A stretch of 64,000 bases of DNA from Ornithinibacter sp. (GCA_029266735.1 JAQSWG010000003.1:1-64000), one strand, 5' to 3'. Counted from the first letter of the stretch, positions 43,204 through 53,329 are shown. Numbers and translations are program-made. The notes: a model not told the origin generated them from the letters alone.

Positions 43204-43743
43204 ATGCCGGCGCACGAGGATCCCGCGGACTTCGCCGGGGAGGGAGACGCGTTCGAACGGCTGTGGACACCCCACCGGATGGTCTACATCGCCGCCGACC
43301 GGCCGGACCCGGATGCCGGGGACGGCTGCCCCTTCTGCTCGGCGCCCGAGAAGGACGACGAGGGAGGCCTCGTGGTCCATCGTGGTGACCTCTGCTATGT
43401 GGTCATGAACCTCTTCCCGTACAACCCCGGCCACGTGCTGGTGTGCCCGTACCGGCATGTGGCGCTCTACGTCGACCTCACCGCAGAGGAGACCGAGGAG
43501 TTCACGCTGCTCACGAAGGCAGCGATCCGCGCGCTCGAGGCGGCGTCGGCGCCGATGGGCTTCAACCTCGGCATGAACCAGGGCGCCGTCGCAGGTGCGG
43601 GCGTCGCAGCCCACCTCCACCAGCACGTGGTGCCCCGGTGGGGTGGCGACGCCAACTTCCTGCCGATCGTCGCGCGCACCAAGGCGCTGCCGATGCTGCT
43701 CGAGGACGTCCGGGCACGCCTCGTCGAGCACTGGCCGACCTGA
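43204..43743 (+). CDS. HIT-family hydrolase / Ap4A phosphorylase-like
   Basis: 179 residues. The HIT triad AHLHQHVVPRW (HxHxH) sits near 138-148; GDGCPFCSAPEKDDE carries CPFC, a zinc site. NLFPYNPGHVLVCPYRHV is the nucleotide-facing segment. It resembles Rv2613c, the actinobacterial Ap4A phosphorylase that precedes pgsA in the mycobacterial PIM operon; here an EF-G-like gene is inserted between them on the reverse strand. Confidence 0.85.
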   Translation: MPAHEDPADFAGEGDAFERLWTPHRMVYIAADRPDPDAGDGCPFCSAPEKDDEGGLVVHRGDLCYVVMNLFPYNPGHVLVCPYRHVALYVDLTAEETEEFTLLTKAAIRALEAASAPMGFNLGMNQGAVAGAGVAAHLHQHVVPRWGGDANFLPIVARTKALPMLLEDVRARLVEHWPT

Positions 43744-43761
43744 CCGGACGCGGGCGCGCCG

Positions 43762-45870
43762 TCAGATGTGGCGGCCTTTTCCGAGGTGGTCCTGCGCCAG
43801 CCGTTCCGGGAGGCGCTCGTAGCCCCGCTGCTCCCGGTGGAACGTGCCGGTGCCATGGGCGAGCGAGCGCAGGGTGATCGCATAGTCGAGGAGCTCCAGC
43901 TGGGGCACGGCGGCCTCGAGCACGGAACGACCCGGCTCGCCCTCCGCGGGGAAGGACCCGATGATCTGGCCCCGGCGGGTGCCGATGTCGGTCATCACGC
44001 CGCCCAGGTACTCGTCGTCCACGGTGACGAGGACGGTGTCGATCGGCTCGAGCAGGCACATCGTGGCCGGCGAGGCCATCTCGCGAAGGGCGATCCCGGC
44101 CGCCGTCTGGAACGCCACGTCTGAGGAGTCGACCGAGTGGGCCTTGCCGTCGGTGAGGGTGACCTTGACGTCGACCACCGGCCACCCGGCGAGGAGCCCC
44201 TTCTCGAGCTGGGCGTGCACCCCCTTCTCCACACTGCCGATGAACTGCCGCGGGACGGCGCCCCCGACGACGACCTCGGTGAACTCGACGCCCGAGCCGC
44301 GTGGCAGCGGCTCCATGACGAGGTGGCACACGGCGAACTGGCCGTGCCCGCCCGACTGCTTGACGTGGCGGCCCTGCGCCTCGGTGCGGTCGACGGCCGT
44401 CTCCTTCATGGCGACCTTCACAGGCACCTGTTCGACGGCGACGTTGAAACGGCTCCGCAGGCGCGCGAGCACGAGGTCGAGGTGTGCCGGCCCGGTGGTC
44501 CACAGCACCACCTGACCGGTCCTCCCCTCGTGCTCGATGCGCAGCGAGGGGTCCTCGGCCGCGAGCTCGCGAAAGGCGACCGGCATCCGGTCCTCGTCCG
44601 CCCGGCTGGTCGCCGCCACCGCGGCCGGAAGCAGGGCTTCGGGCAGCGACCACGGGGTGACGAGAAGCGGGCGCTCCGGTGACGAGATGGTGTCCGACGT
44701 CTGCGCAGTGGCGAGCTTGGTGACGACGACGACCTCACCGGCCACGGCCTGGGGCTTGGGCAACAGCTCGCCGTCGAGGGGCGCTGCGAGCGCCCCGGGT
44801 CGCACGTCCTCGTCGTGGGCCGCGTGACCCTCCCCGGTGGGCACCCCGAGGAGCTCGAGGTGGCCGGAGACATGCACCGCCCGGTCCCCGCGCAGGGTTC
44901 CCGAGAACACGCGCACGAGGGACAGGTGCCCCACGTAGGGGTCGGACTCGGTGTGGACGACCTCAGCGACCAGCGGGCCGGCCGGGTCCGCGGACAGCTC
45001 CACCGTGGCACCGCCACCGACCGGTGTGACCGTGGGGACCGGGTGGAGGCCCGGGTGCGGGAATGCCGCCTCGATGACGTGCAGGAGCACGCCGACCCCC
45101 GCACCGGTCTCGGAGGACACCGGCAGGACCGGGTGGAACGTCCCATGGGCGACCGCGGTCAGCAGGTCCCGCTCGAGCGTCTCGAAGTCCAGCTCCTCAC
45201 CCTCGAGGTACCGCTCCATGAGGCCGCTGTCCTCCGACTCCTCGATGATCCCCTCGAGCAGCCCCGGTCGGTAGGTGTCGAAGACCTCCGCGTGCTCGGG
45301 GCTCGGCCGGCGCACGGAGCGGGTTCCGTCGGCGTAGTCGTGGACCTCACCGAGGAGGAGGTCCGCGATCGAGCTCACCGCGCCGGCCGAGCCCGCGACC
45401 GGCACGCCGAGGGGCTGGATGCCGGAGCCGAAGTGGGCCTGGCAGTCGGCCAGCGTGGCAGCGAAGTCGGCGTCGCGGGCGTCGAGCTGGGTGATCACCA
45501 CCGCGCGCGGCACACCGACGACGGCGCACTCGTGCCAGAGCGCCCGGCTCTGCGCGTCGGCTCCGTCGGCCGCCGAGACGACGAAGAGGGCGGCATCCGC
45601 CGCCCTCAGCCCCGCCCGGACCACCCCGACGAAGTCGGGGTTGCCCGGGGCGTCCAGCAGCGTCAGCACCGCCTTCCCGGTGGTGATCGTCGCCGCCCGC
45701 AGGCCCGTCGTGGGCCCGGCCTCCTCGCGGGTGGCGCGCCCCGGCAGGCAGGCGTCGACGACGTGGTCGAACAGCCGGGACTTCCCTGACCCGCTCGGTC
45801 CGACGAGCACGACGTTGCGGATGCTCGTCGTTGCGGGGACGGGAGGTGCGGCTGCGGTCGTGGCACTCAT
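43762..45870 (-). CDS. elongation factor G-like protein (EF-G2 type)
   Basis: 702 residues. G1 is LVGPSGSGKSRLF in place of the EF-G AHIDAGKTT, G3 LTLLDAPGNPDFVG, G4 ITQLDARD in place of NKMD; then the beta-barrel, domain III/IV (VKVAMKETAVDRTEAQGRHV, KQSGGHGQFAVCHLVMEPLP) and domain V. It is the fusA2-like paralogue found in actinobacteria; the nonstandard G1 and G4 make GTPase and translocase activity doubtful, perhaps with a different role such as ribosome recycling. Start ATG 45870 with caggag upstream. Confidence 0.8.
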   Translation of the reverse strand: MSATTAAAPPVPATTSIRNVVLVGPSGSGKSRLFDHVVDACLPGRATREEAGPTTGLRAATITTGKAVLTLLDAPGNPDFVGVVRAGLRAADAALFVVSAADGADAQSRALWHECAVVGVPRAVVITQLDARDADFAATLADCQAHFGSGIQPLGVPVAGSAGAVSSIADLLLGEVHDYADGTRSVRRPSPEHAEVFDTYRPGLLEGIIEESEDSGLMERYLEGEELDFETLERDLLTAVAHGTFHPVLPVSSETGAGVGVLLHVIEAAFPHPGLHPVPTVTPVGGGATVELSADPAGPLVAEVVHTESDPYVGHLSLVRVFSGTLRGDRAVHVSGHLELLGVPTGEGHAAHDEDVRPGALAAPLDGELLPKPQAVAGEVVVVTKLATAQTSDTISSPERPLLVTPWSLPEALLPAAVAATSRADEDRMPVAFRELAAEDPSLRIEHEGRTGQVVLWTTGPAHLDLVLARLRSRFNVAVEQVPVKVAMKETAVDRTEAQGRHVKQSGGHGQFAVCHLVMEPLPRGSGVEFTEVVVGGAVPRQFIGSVEKGVHAQLEKGLLAGWPVVDVKVTLTDGKAHSVDSSDVAFQTAAGIALREMASPATMCLLEPIDTVLVTVDDEYLGGVMTDIGTRRGQIIGSFPAEGEPGRSVLEAAVPQLELLDYAITLRSLAHGTGTFHREQRGYERLPERLAQDHLGKGRHI

Positions 45871-45964
45871 GACGGCTACATTTCTCCTGTTGCCCTCCGG
45901 ACACAAGCGGTCCGCACGAGTGTGACCGGCACCGCTCCGCCGGCCCCACTACGCTGGCCCCACC

Positions 45965-46579
45965 ATGCTCAACCGATACGCCCGCGCCTTCTTCACCAAG
46001 CTGCTGACACCCGTGGCGGCACTGCTCATCCGACTCGGCATCAGCCCCGACGTCGTCACCATCATCGGCACTCTCGGCGTCTGTTTCGGTGCCTTGGCGT
46101 TCTACCCGCGCGGCGAGCTGCTCATCGGGACGCTCGTCATCACCGTCTTCGTCTTCTCCGACACCGTCGACGGCATCATGGCTCGGCGGATCGGACGGTC
46201 CGGGAACTGGGGGGCGTACCTGGACTCCACGCTCGACCGGATCGGCGATGCGGCCATCTTCGGCGGGCTCGTGCTCTGGTTCGCGGGGGACGGTGACGAG
46301 GCCTACATGGCGGCGCTGGCCCTGGCCTGCCTCATCCTCGGCAGCGTGGTGTCCTACGCCAAGGCGCGCGCCGAGGGCCTGGGCATGACGGCGAACGTCG
46401 GCATCGCCGAGCGCGCCGACCGGCTCGTCGTCGTCCTCATCGCCACGGGGCTCACCGGGCTGCTCGACCTTCCGTGGGTCGTCCTCGGCGTGGTGCTCGG
46501 CCTGCTGGCGCTCGCGAGCCTCGTCACCGTCGTGCAACGGATCCTCGAGGTGCGCCGCCAGGCGCTGAGCACGGCGTGA
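45965..46579 (+). CDS. pgsA: phosphatidylinositol phosphate synthase
   Basis: 204 residues with six membrane helices. DTVDGIMARRIGRSGNWGAY plus LDSTLDRIGD is the CDP-alcohol phosphotransferase motif (D-x2-D-G-x2-A-R ... G-x3-D-x3-D). With patA and pimA following in 4-nt overlaps, this is the enzyme that makes phosphatidylinositol phosphate from CDP-diacylglycerol and inositol phosphate, as in Rv2612c. Confidence 0.9.
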   Translation: MLNRYARAFFTKLLTPVAALLIRLGISPDVVTIIGTLGVCFGALAFYPRGELLIGTLVITVFVFSDTVDGIMARRIGRSGNWGAYLDSTLDRIGDAAIFGGLVLWFAGDGDEAYMAALALACLILGSVVSYAKARAEGLGMTANVGIAERADRLVVVLIATGLTGLLDLPWVVLGVVLGLLALASLVTVVQRILEVRRQALSTA

Positions 46580-47517
46580 GGCTCGTGCCGGACGACCTCG
46601 GGGACCGGCTCACCGTGGCGGGCCACCGCCTCGGGTGGGGCGCGGTCCGGCGGATGCCGGAACGGGCTGCCTACGCCCTCTTCGACCGCGCCGCGGACCT
46701 CACGGTCGCCCGTGGTGGCGCCGAGCGCCTCCGGCAGAACTACGCTCGCGTGCGCCCGGAGCTCGACACGACGGAGCTCAGCGCGCTCGTCCGCGACGGC
46801 ATGCGCTCGTACCTCCGCTACTACTGCGAGGCGTTCCGGCTCCAGGACCTCGGCCCTGACGACGTGGCGTCACGGGTGACGGCCGAGGGTGACGGCGCGG
46901 TCAGGGACGTCATCGACTCCGGAGGGTCGGTCGTCGCGTTCCTCGGGCACATGGGGAACTGGGACCTCGCCGGAGCGTGGGGCACCACCCATCTCGGACC
47001 GGTGACGACCGTCGCGGAGCGCCTGAGGCCCGAGGAGGTCTTCGAGGAGTTCCTCGCCTTCCGCCAGTCGCTGGGAATGACGATCATCCCCCTGACCGGT
47101 GCCGGCAACCCGTTCCCGGCCCTGCGCGAGGCGGCCCGGCGACCGGGCATCATCCCGCTGCTCGCCGACCGGGACCTCAGCTCGAGGGGGGTGGACGTCG
47201 ACTTCTGCGGGCACCGCGCGAGGATGGCCCCAGGACCCGCCGCGCTGGCCATCGCGGAACAGAGGCCGCTGCACCCGGTGTCCATCCGCCATGAGCGCCG
47301 GGGGAGCGGATGGGGCATCGTCATCACGTTCCACCCCTGCGTGACCGACCCCGGCAGCGGTACCACTCGAGAGCGGGCCACCGCCATGACCCAGGCGTGC
47401 GCCGACACGCTGGGCGCCGCCGTCCGGGTGCACACCGCCGACTGGCACATGCTCCAGCGGGTGTTCCTCGACGACCTGGACCGCGAGCGGCTGCCCGCCC
47501 AGGAGGGGGCTCGATGA
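46576..47517 (+). CDS. patA: phosphatidylinositol mannoside acyltransferase
   Basis: 313 residues, GTG overlapping the pgsA stop (GTGA). AFLGHMGNWDLAGAWG is the H-x4-D acyltransferase motif; GIIPLLADRDLSSRG and RMAPGPAALAIAEQRPLHPV are the LpxL/HtrB-like blocks. PatA acylates the mannose of PIM1/PIM2 in the membrane. Confidence 0.88.
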   Translation: MRLVPDDLGDRLTVAGHRLGWGAVRRMPERAAYALFDRAADLTVARGGAERLRQNYARVRPELDTTELSALVRDGMRSYLRYYCEAFRLQDLGPDDVASRVTAEGDGAVRDVIDSGGSVVAFLGHMGNWDLAGAWGTTHLGPVTTVAERLRPEEVFEEFLAFRQSLGMTIIPLTGAGNPFPALREAARRPGIIPLLADRDLSSRGVDVDFCGHRARMAPGPAALAIAEQRPLHPVSIRHERRGSGWGIVITFHPCVTDPGSGTTRERATAMTQACADTLGAAVRVHTADWHMLQRVFLDDLDRERLPAQEGAR

Positions 47518-48704
47518 GGATCGGGATGGTCTGTCCCTATGCCTGGGACGTGCCCGGTGGGGTGCAGTTCCACGTGCGGGACCTCGCCGAACACTTCCTC
47601 GCCCGAGGCCACGAGGTGTCGGTGCTGGCACCGGCGGACGAGGAGGAGGGACTCCCGGCATACTTCACCTCGTCGGGACGGCCGGTGGCGGTGAGGTACA
47701 ACGGCTCGGTCGCCAGGCTCACCTTCGGTCCGGTGACCTCCGCGCGGGTGACGAGGTGGCTCGAGGCCGGCCACTTCGAGGTGCTCCACCTGCACGAGCC
47801 GATGAACCCCTCGGCCGCCCTCATGGCCCTGTGGGCCTCGACCGACGAACCGGTGGTGGCGACGTTCCACTCGTCCGTCGTCAAGTCCCGTGCCCTGCAG
47901 GCGGCCCAGCCCCTCCTGCGCCCCTCCCTCGAGAAGATCCGAGGGCGGATCGCCGTGTCCCAGGAGGCGCGCGCCAACATGCGGCGCTACCTGCGCGCCG
48001 AGTCGTTCATCATCCCCAACGGCGTGCGGGTGGACCGGTTCAGGGATGCACGGCCGCGGGAGGAGTGGTGCGGCACCGCCGAGGCGCCCACGCTCGCCTT
48101 CCTCGGCCGTTGCGACGAGCCCCGCAAGGGTCTCGGGGTCGCCCTTCGGGCCATGCGGGCCGTCCTCGACGAGCACCCGACCGCCCGGCTGCTCGTGGCA
48201 GGCCCGGGCGACGCCTCGGTGCTGCTGCGTGACGCCGACCCCCGGGTGGTCAGGTCAACCGAGGTGCTGGGTGTGGTCACCGAGGAGGACAAGGCGTCAC
48301 TCCTTGCCTCGGTCGACACCTACCTGGCACCGCACCTGGGCGGCGAGAGCTTCGGCATCGTCCTCGTCGAGGCGATGGCAGCGGGGGCGGCGGTCGTCGC
48401 CTCGGACCTGCCGGCCTTCACCGACGTGCTGGACGGCGGGCGCACGGGAGTGTTGTTCGAGACCGGGTCCGCCGATGCGCTGGGGCACGCGGTGCTGGGC
48501 CTGCTCGCCGACCCGGAGCGACGGGGAACGCTTCGTGCCCTGGGGCAGGACCGCGCGCGCGTCTTCGACTGGGGTGTCGTCGCCGACCGGGTCCTCGCCG
48601 TCTACGAGACGGTCATCGCGGGCGCCCACGGCGAGCCGGACCAGCCCACTCCGACCGGGCTGTGGGGCCGGCTGGTGCGCGGCGTCCCGGGCGGTGGCAA
48701 CTGA
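47514..48704 (+). CDS. pimA: phosphatidylinositol mannosyltransferase
   Basis: 396 residues, ATG overlapping the patA stop (ATGA). CPYAWDVPGGVQFHVRDLAE at the start, TFHSSVVKSRALQA, FLGRCDEPRKGLGVAL and APHLGGESFGIVLVEAMAAG are GT4 GDP-mannose enzyme motifs, and the CDEPRKGL pattern is PimA. It puts the first mannose on phosphatidylinositol. Confidence 0.9.
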   Translation: MRIGMVCPYAWDVPGGVQFHVRDLAEHFLARGHEVSVLAPADEEEGLPAYFTSSGRPVAVRYNGSVARLTFGPVTSARVTRWLEAGHFEVLHLHEPMNPSAALMALWASTDEPVVATFHSSVVKSRALQAAQPLLRPSLEKIRGRIAVSQEARANMRRYLRAESFIIPNGVRVDRFRDARPREEWCGTAEAPTLAFLGRCDEPRKGLGVALRAMRAVLDEHPTARLLVAGPGDASVLLRDADPRVVRSTEVLGVVTEEDKASLLASVDTYLAPHLGGESFGIVLVEAMAAGAAVVASDLPAFTDVLDGGRTGVLFETGSADALGHAVLGLLADPERRGTLRALGQDRARVFDWGVVADRVLAVYETVIAGAHGEPDQPTPTGLWGRLVRGVPGGGN

Positions 48705-49297
48705 TGCTCGACCTCGACGTGCTGCAGGCCGTCACCTTCGTCGTCATCGTCCTCATCGCCCTGGCCTGGTACCTCTCCTACTCGGCGGCCCGGCTGGACC
48801 GGCTGCACGCCAAGGTGGAGGGGGCGATGTCCGCGCTCGACGCCCAGCTGGTGCGGCGGGCCGAGGCGGCCCTGGAGCTGGCCAACAGCGGAGCGCTCGA
48901 CCCGGGGAGCGCGCTGCTCATCGCGGACGCAGCCACCGCCTCCCTCGAGCGGACCACCGAGCACCCGTTGACGGAGGACCTCCTCGACGGCCAGCACTTC
49001 GGGGGCCGCGAGGGCGTCGAGAGCGACCTCACGGCCGCGCTCCGGGCCGCCCTGCCGGATGACGTCGTCGCGGGCCTGAGGGCGCGCGACGACGAGCTCG
49101 TGACCGACTCGCTGGACCGCGTCGCCGCCAGCGGGCTGCGGGTGCGGCTGGCGCGCAACTTCCACAACGACGCCGTGCGAGAGGTGCGCAGGGTCCGCGC
49201 CAAGCGCTCGGTGCTGTTCTTCCGGCTCGCGGGCTACGCGGCCCTGCCGGAACCCGTCGACTTCGACGACGAGCTGCCCCTGGCCCTGGCGGCCTGA
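48704..49297 (+). CDS. LemA-like membrane protein in the PIM operon
   Basis: 197 residues. One N-terminal helix ([18 protein letters not shown]) is followed by [30 protein letters not shown], the helical LemA-type core, and the [19 protein letters not shown] segment. It starts one base inside the pimA stop (TGATG). In mycobacteria this place is held by a NUDIX membrane protein (Rv2609c); here no NUDIX box is seen. Role unknown. Confidence 0.75.
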   Translation: MLDLDVLQAVTFVVIVLIALAWYLSYSAARLDRLHAKVEGAMSALDAQLVRRAEAALELANSGALDPGSALLIADAATASLERTTEHPLTEDLLDGQHFGGREGVESDLTAALRAALPDDVVAGLRARDDELVTDSLDRVAASGLRVRLARNFHNDAVREVRRVRAKRSVLFFRLAGYAALPEPVDFDDELPLALAA

Positions 49298-49411
49298 GCC
49301 GCTCCGCGTCCCCACCCGGGGGGTCCGCGTCAGGCAAGCGGCGCGCGAGGTGCCCGTGAAGCAGTGGCGAGGGCCGTCCGGGAGGCGGTGGGAGCCGGGC
49401 TCCGACGGACC

Positions 49412-49417
49412 TAGACT
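49412..49417 (+). promoter_or_regulatory. -10 box of a leaderless transcript (pdxS)
   Basis: TAGACT lies 7 nt before ATG 49425; there is no ribosome binding site. Confidence 0.55.
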
Positions 49418-49424
49418 GGGCGCC

Positions 49425-50327
49425 ATGAGCGAGCAGCAGAACGCCCCCACCACCGGCACGACCCGCGTGAAGCGGGGAATGGCCGAGATGCTCAAGGGCG
49501 GGGTCATCATGGACGTCGTCAACGCGGAGCAGGCCAGGATCGCCGAGGATGCCGGAGCCGTCGCCGTCATGGCCCTCGAGCGGGTGCCCGCCGACATCCG
49601 TGCGCAGGGCGGGGTGTCGCGGATGAGCGACCCGGACATGATCGACGGCATCATCGAGGCGGTCTCGGTCCCCGTCATGGCGAAGGCCCGGATCGGTCAC
49701 TTCGTCGAGGCCCAGGTGCTCCAGAGCCTGGGTGTCGACTACGTCGACGAGTCCGAGGTGCTCACCCCCGCTGACTACGCCAACCACATCGACAAGTGGG
49801 CGTTCACCGTCCCGTTCGTGTGTGGCGCCACCAACCTGGGCGAGGCCCTGCGTCGCATCACCGAGGGGGCGGCGATGATCCGTTCCAAGGGCGAGGCGGG
49901 GACGGGCGACGTCTCCAACGCGACCACGCACATGCGCCAGATCCGCCAGCAGATCCGTCGTCTCCAGAACCTCCCCGAGGACGAGCTGTACGTCGCGGCG
50001 AAGGAGCTGCAGGCGCCGTACGACCTCGTCAAGGAGGTCGCCGCAGCAGGCAAGCTGCCCGTCGTCCTCTTCACCGCCGGCGGCATCGCCACCCCGGCGG
50101 ACGCCGCGATGATGATGCAGCTCGGCGCCGAGGGAGTCTTCGTCGGGTCGGGGATCTTCAAGTCGGGGAACCCGGCAGAACGGGCGGAGGCCATCGTCAA
50201 GGCCACGACGTTCTACGACGACCCGGACGTCATCGCCAAGGTGTCTCGTGGCCTCGGCGAGGCGATGGTCGGCATCAACGTCGACGAGATCCCGGAGCCG
50301 CACCGCCTGGCCGAGCGCGGCTGGTAG
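49425..50327 (+). CDS. pdxS: pyridoxal 5'-phosphate synthase lyase subunit PdxS
   Basis: 300 residues from the ATG at 49425. [65 protein letters not shown] and [20 protein letters not shown] are PdxS (Pdx1) signatures, with the two active lysines in the VMAKARI and [11 protein letters not shown] segments. It makes PLP with ammonia from PdxT. Unusually pdxT (53512) is not directly downstream but 3.2 kb away, separated by reverse-strand sulP and kynU. Confidence 0.95.
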   Translation: MSEQQNAPTTGTTRVKRGMAEMLKGGVIMDVVNAEQARIAEDAGAVAVMALERVPADIRAQGGVSRMSDPDMIDGIIEAVSVPVMAKARIGHFVEAQVLQSLGVDYVDESEVLTPADYANHIDKWAFTVPFVCGATNLGEALRRITEGAAMIRSKGEAGTGDVSNATTHMRQIRQQIRRLQNLPEDELYVAAKELQAPYDLVKEVAAAGKLPVVLFTAGGIATPADAAMMMQLGAEGVFVGSGIFKSGNPAERAEAIVKATTFYDDPDVIAKVSRGLGEAMVGINVDEIPEPHRLAERGW

Positions 50328-50336
50328 CCGGCCACG

Positions 50337-52064
50337 TCAGGGGCGGAGGTCCGGCTGGGTCTGCTCGTCGCCCCGCCCACGGAAGTCCCGCACCGCGGCG
50401 TTGATGGTGGGGTAGTCGTGCAGGGGCCCCTCGGGGTGGAGCAGGCCCACCCGCCGCAGCCGACGCAGGACGTCCTGGTTGGCGCGTGCCACCCCGACGC
50501 GGGCCACCTCGGTCGCCGCGAGCTGCTCCAGCAGGTCGGCCAACCCGTCGAGGGCCGAGGCGTCGAGCGCACCGATGCCCTCGAAGTCGAGGACGACCCA
50601 CTCCTCACGGCCGGGGTTGGCCTCGAGCGCCTCGAGCACCCGGACCCGGAACCGCTCGCTGTTGAGGAAGAAGAGCGGCGCGTCGAAGCGGTAGACCAGG
50701 AGCCCGGGCTCCGTTCGGGCGCCGGGGTGCGCGTCGACCTCCACCCACCCGTCGAGCTCCGGCCGGTCCCCGAGGATGGCGTCGTGGGGGAGCGCCATGC
50801 GGCCCAGGGCCACGACGATCGACAGGCTCACGGCGAGCAGGACGCCAGTGAGGACGTCGAAGACGATGACCCCGAGAGCGGCTGCGAGCGCGAGGGCTGC
50901 CTCCTGCGGGCTGACCTTCCACAGTGCCCGGTAGCCCGGGACGTCGATGATCGAGATGGCCGCCGAGACGATGACCGCCGCCAGTGCGGCCCGTGGGATC
51001 TCGTCGAGCACGGGGCTGAGCACGAGCAGCGTGGCGACGACCACGGAGCAGGCGACGAGCGACACCAGCTGCGTGCGACTGCCCAACGAGGCCGGCACGG
51101 CCGTGCGGCTGGCGCTCGACGACACCGGGAAGCCCTGGGAGATCCCGGCGGAGAGGTTGGTCAGCCCCAGGGCGAGGAGCTCGCGGTTCGGGTCGATCCG
51201 GTAGCCCTGCCGCGCGGCGATCGAGCGAGCGGTGAGCATGTTGTCCGTGAACCCCACGAGCACGATGCCCAGGGCCACGGGCAACAGCTGCACGACGTCG
51301 CCCAGGGCCACGCCGGGCAGACCGGGCGTCGGCAGCCCCTCCGGGATCTCGCCGACGACCGGCACGACCGGGTCGTCACCGGGGAGCAGCCAGACGACGA
51401 GGGTGGCCAGCACCACCGCGACCAGGGCGCCGGGCACTCGAGGGGCCCGGCGTCGGAGGACCAGGACGATCGCGAGCGACCCGGCCCCCACGGCGAGGGT
51501 CGCCGGGTCGACGTCGCCCAGCTCGGTGACGAGCTCCGCGACTCGGGGGAAGAACCGGTCCGCCTCGATGTCGACCCCCGTGAAGGCCGCGATCTGGCTG
51601 CTGAGCAGGGTGAGCCCCACGCCGGTGATGTAGCCGACCAGCACCGGCTTGGACAGCACCGAGGCGATGAACCCCAGCCGCGCCAGCGCCGCGAGCACCG
51701 CCACGGTACCGACGACCAGCGCCAGGGCCGCCATGAGCGCCACGTACCGTGCCGGGTCACCGCCGGCGATGGCCCCCACGCCGGTGGCCGCGAGGATCGC
51801 CGTTCCGGGCTCGGGTCCGACCCCCAGGTGCCGGCTCGTGCCGACCACCGCGTAGACCACGAGCGGCGCCAACACCGCGTAGAAGCCGTACTGCGGCGGC
51901 ATCCCGGCGAGCTCGGCGTAGGCCATCGACTGCGGGATGAGCATCGCCCCGACGGTGAGGCCCGCGACGAGGTCGACCCGCAGCCACCCCCGCTCGTAGG
52001 CGCGGAGCAGGGCCAGCCCCGAGGCGGGACGGGCGAGCCGCTCGGACCTGGGCGGGCTGCTCAC
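50337..52064 (-). CDS. SulP-family anion transporter with STAS domain
   Basis: 575 residues from GTG 52064. Ten or more membrane helices with GAMLIPQSMAYAELAGMPPQ, GPEPGTAILA and QGFPVSSSASRTAV, the SulP core; the C-terminal STAS domain (LLVYRFDAPLFFLNSERFRV, VVLDFEGIGALDASALDGL) is complete. Family members carry sulfate, bicarbonate or dicarboxylates. A -10 box TACGGT at 52071-52076 suggests its own leaderless transcript. Confidence 0.85.
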   Translation of the reverse strand: MSSPPRSERLARPASGLALLRAYERGWLRVDLVAGLTVGAMLIPQSMAYAELAGMPPQYGFYAVLAPLVVYAVVGTSRHLGVGPEPGTAILAATGVGAIAGGDPARYVALMAALALVVGTVAVLAALARLGFIASVLSKPVLVGYITGVGLTLLSSQIAAFTGVDIEADRFFPRVAELVTELGDVDPATLAVGAGSLAIVLVLRRRAPRVPGALVAVVLATLVVWLLPGDDPVVPVVGEIPEGLPTPGLPGVALGDVVQLLPVALGIVLVGFTDNMLTARSIAARQGYRIDPNRELLALGLTNLSAGISQGFPVSSSASRTAVPASLGSRTQLVSLVACSVVVATLLVLSPVLDEIPRAALAAVIVSAAISIIDVPGYRALWKVSPQEAALALAAALGVIVFDVLTGVLLAVSLSIVVALGRMALPHDAILGDRPELDGWVEVDAHPGARTEPGLLVYRFDAPLFFLNSERFRVRVLEALEANPGREEWVVLDFEGIGALDASALDGLADLLEQLAATEVARVGVARANQDVLRRLRRVGLLHPEGPLHDYPTINAAVRDFRGRGDEQTQPDLRP

Positions 52065-52070
52065 GACGCG

Positions 52071-52076
52071 ACCGTA
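52071..52076 (-). promoter_or_regulatory. -10 box of a leaderless transcript (sulP)
   Basis: TACGGT on the minus strand, 6 nt before GTG 52064. Confidence 0.4.
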
Positions 52077-52084
52077 TCGGCACC

Positions 52085-53323
52085 TCAGGTCACGGTGGCG
52101 CGGGTCCGGAACTCCTCGCGCTCGAACTCGCCGCCCACAACGACCTCGAGCAGGTGGGTGGCGGCCCGTAGCACGTCGCCGTGTGTCAGGTAGAGCGGTG
52201 CGAAGCCGAGCCGGACGATGTCCGGCTCGCGGAAGTCGCCGACCACCCCCCGGGCGATGAGGGCCTGCACGACGGCATACGCCTGCGGATGCCGGACGCT
52301 CACCTGCGACCCCCGCCGGCCGGCCTCGCGCGGCGTGGCGACCGGGAGCTGGGGCAGGAGCGAGTCGAGGCACTCCAGGAAGAAGCCGGTGAGCGACAGC
52401 GACCGCTCTCGGACCGCGGACACCTCGACCCGGTCGTACGCGGCAAGGGCCGCCTCCAGGGCGAGCATCCCAAGCAGGTGTGGGGTTCCCACCCTGGCCC
52501 GGCTGATGCCGGGAGCCGGGACGTAGTCGGGCGCCATCGCGAACGGGGTGGCATGGCCGTTCCACCCCGCGAGCGGCTGGTCGAAGGCGTCCTGGTGCCG
52601 GGCGGCGACGTAGAGGAAGCCCGGGGCGCCCGGGCCGCCGTTGAGGTACTTGTAGCCACAGCCCACAGCCAGGTCCGCCCGGTGCTCGTCGAGCCCGATG
52701 TCGAGCACCCCGGCGGAGTGGCACAGGTCCCAGCAGGCGAGGCCGCCCACCGCGTGCACGGCCCGGGTGAGCGACGGCAGGTCCCACAGTTCGCCGGTGC
52801 GGTAGTCGACCGAGCTGTACGACGCGAGGGCGAGGTCGTCGCCCAGCTCCGCGACGCGCCCGGCTGCCTCCGGCGGGGGAACCCGCTCGACGACGAGGCC
52901 GGCATCCCGGGCGGCGGCGTCGGTGATGTACAGGTCGGTCGGGAACGAGTCGGGGTCGGTCAGCACGACCCGCCGGTCCGGCCGCATGCGGGATGCCGCG
53001 ACGACCGCCTTGTAGAGGTTCACCGTGGTCGAGTCGGTGCACACCACCTGCCCGGGGGCGGCCCCGACCAGCCGGCCGAGGCGGTCACCGACCCGGGTCG
53101 GGGCGCCCCACCACCCCGCCTCGTTCCAGCTCGCGATGAGCCGGTTCCCCCACTGCCGGTGGACGACGTCGGCGACCGCCTCCGCAACGCCCACCGGCAG
53201 CGCACCCAGCGAGTTCCCGTCGAGGTACACCACACCAGCAGGGAGTCGGAACCGCCCGCGCAGGTCCGTGCCGGCGTGCAGGGTGTCGAGCTCCCTGGCC
53301 CGCGAGGTCAGCGTCGAGGACAT
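52085..53323 (-). CDS. kynU: kynureninase
   Basis: 412 residues. VYLDGNSLGALPVGVAEAV, DSTTVNLYKAV, FPTDLYIT, CWDLCHSAGVLDI and GCGYKYLNGGPGAP (with the PLP lysine) are kynureninase motifs, as is GHATPFAMAPDYVPAPGI. It cleaves kynurenine or 3-hydroxykynurenine to anthranilates and alanine. No other kynurenine genes are in the window. ATG 53323 lies 6 nt after a minus-strand TACGGT (53330-53335). Confidence 0.92.
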   Translation of the reverse strand: MSSTLTSRARELDTLHAGTDLRGRFRLPAGVVYLDGNSLGALPVGVAEAVADVVHRQWGNRLIASWNEAGWWGAPTRVGDRLGRLVGAAPGQVVCTDSTTVNLYKAVVAASRMRPDRRVVLTDPDSFPTDLYITDAAARDAGLVVERVPPPEAAGRVAELGDDLALASYSSVDYRTGELWDLPSLTRAVHAVGGLACWDLCHSAGVLDIGLDEHRADLAVGCGYKYLNGGPGAPGFLYVAARHQDAFDQPLAGWNGHATPFAMAPDYVPAPGISRARVGTPHLLGMLALEAALAAYDRVEVSAVRERSLSLTGFFLECLDSLLPQLPVATPREAGRRGSQVSVRHPQAYAVVQALIARGVVGDFREPDIVRLGFAPLYLTHGDVLRAATHLLEVVVGGEFEREEFRTRATVT

Positions 53324-53329
53324 GGCACG

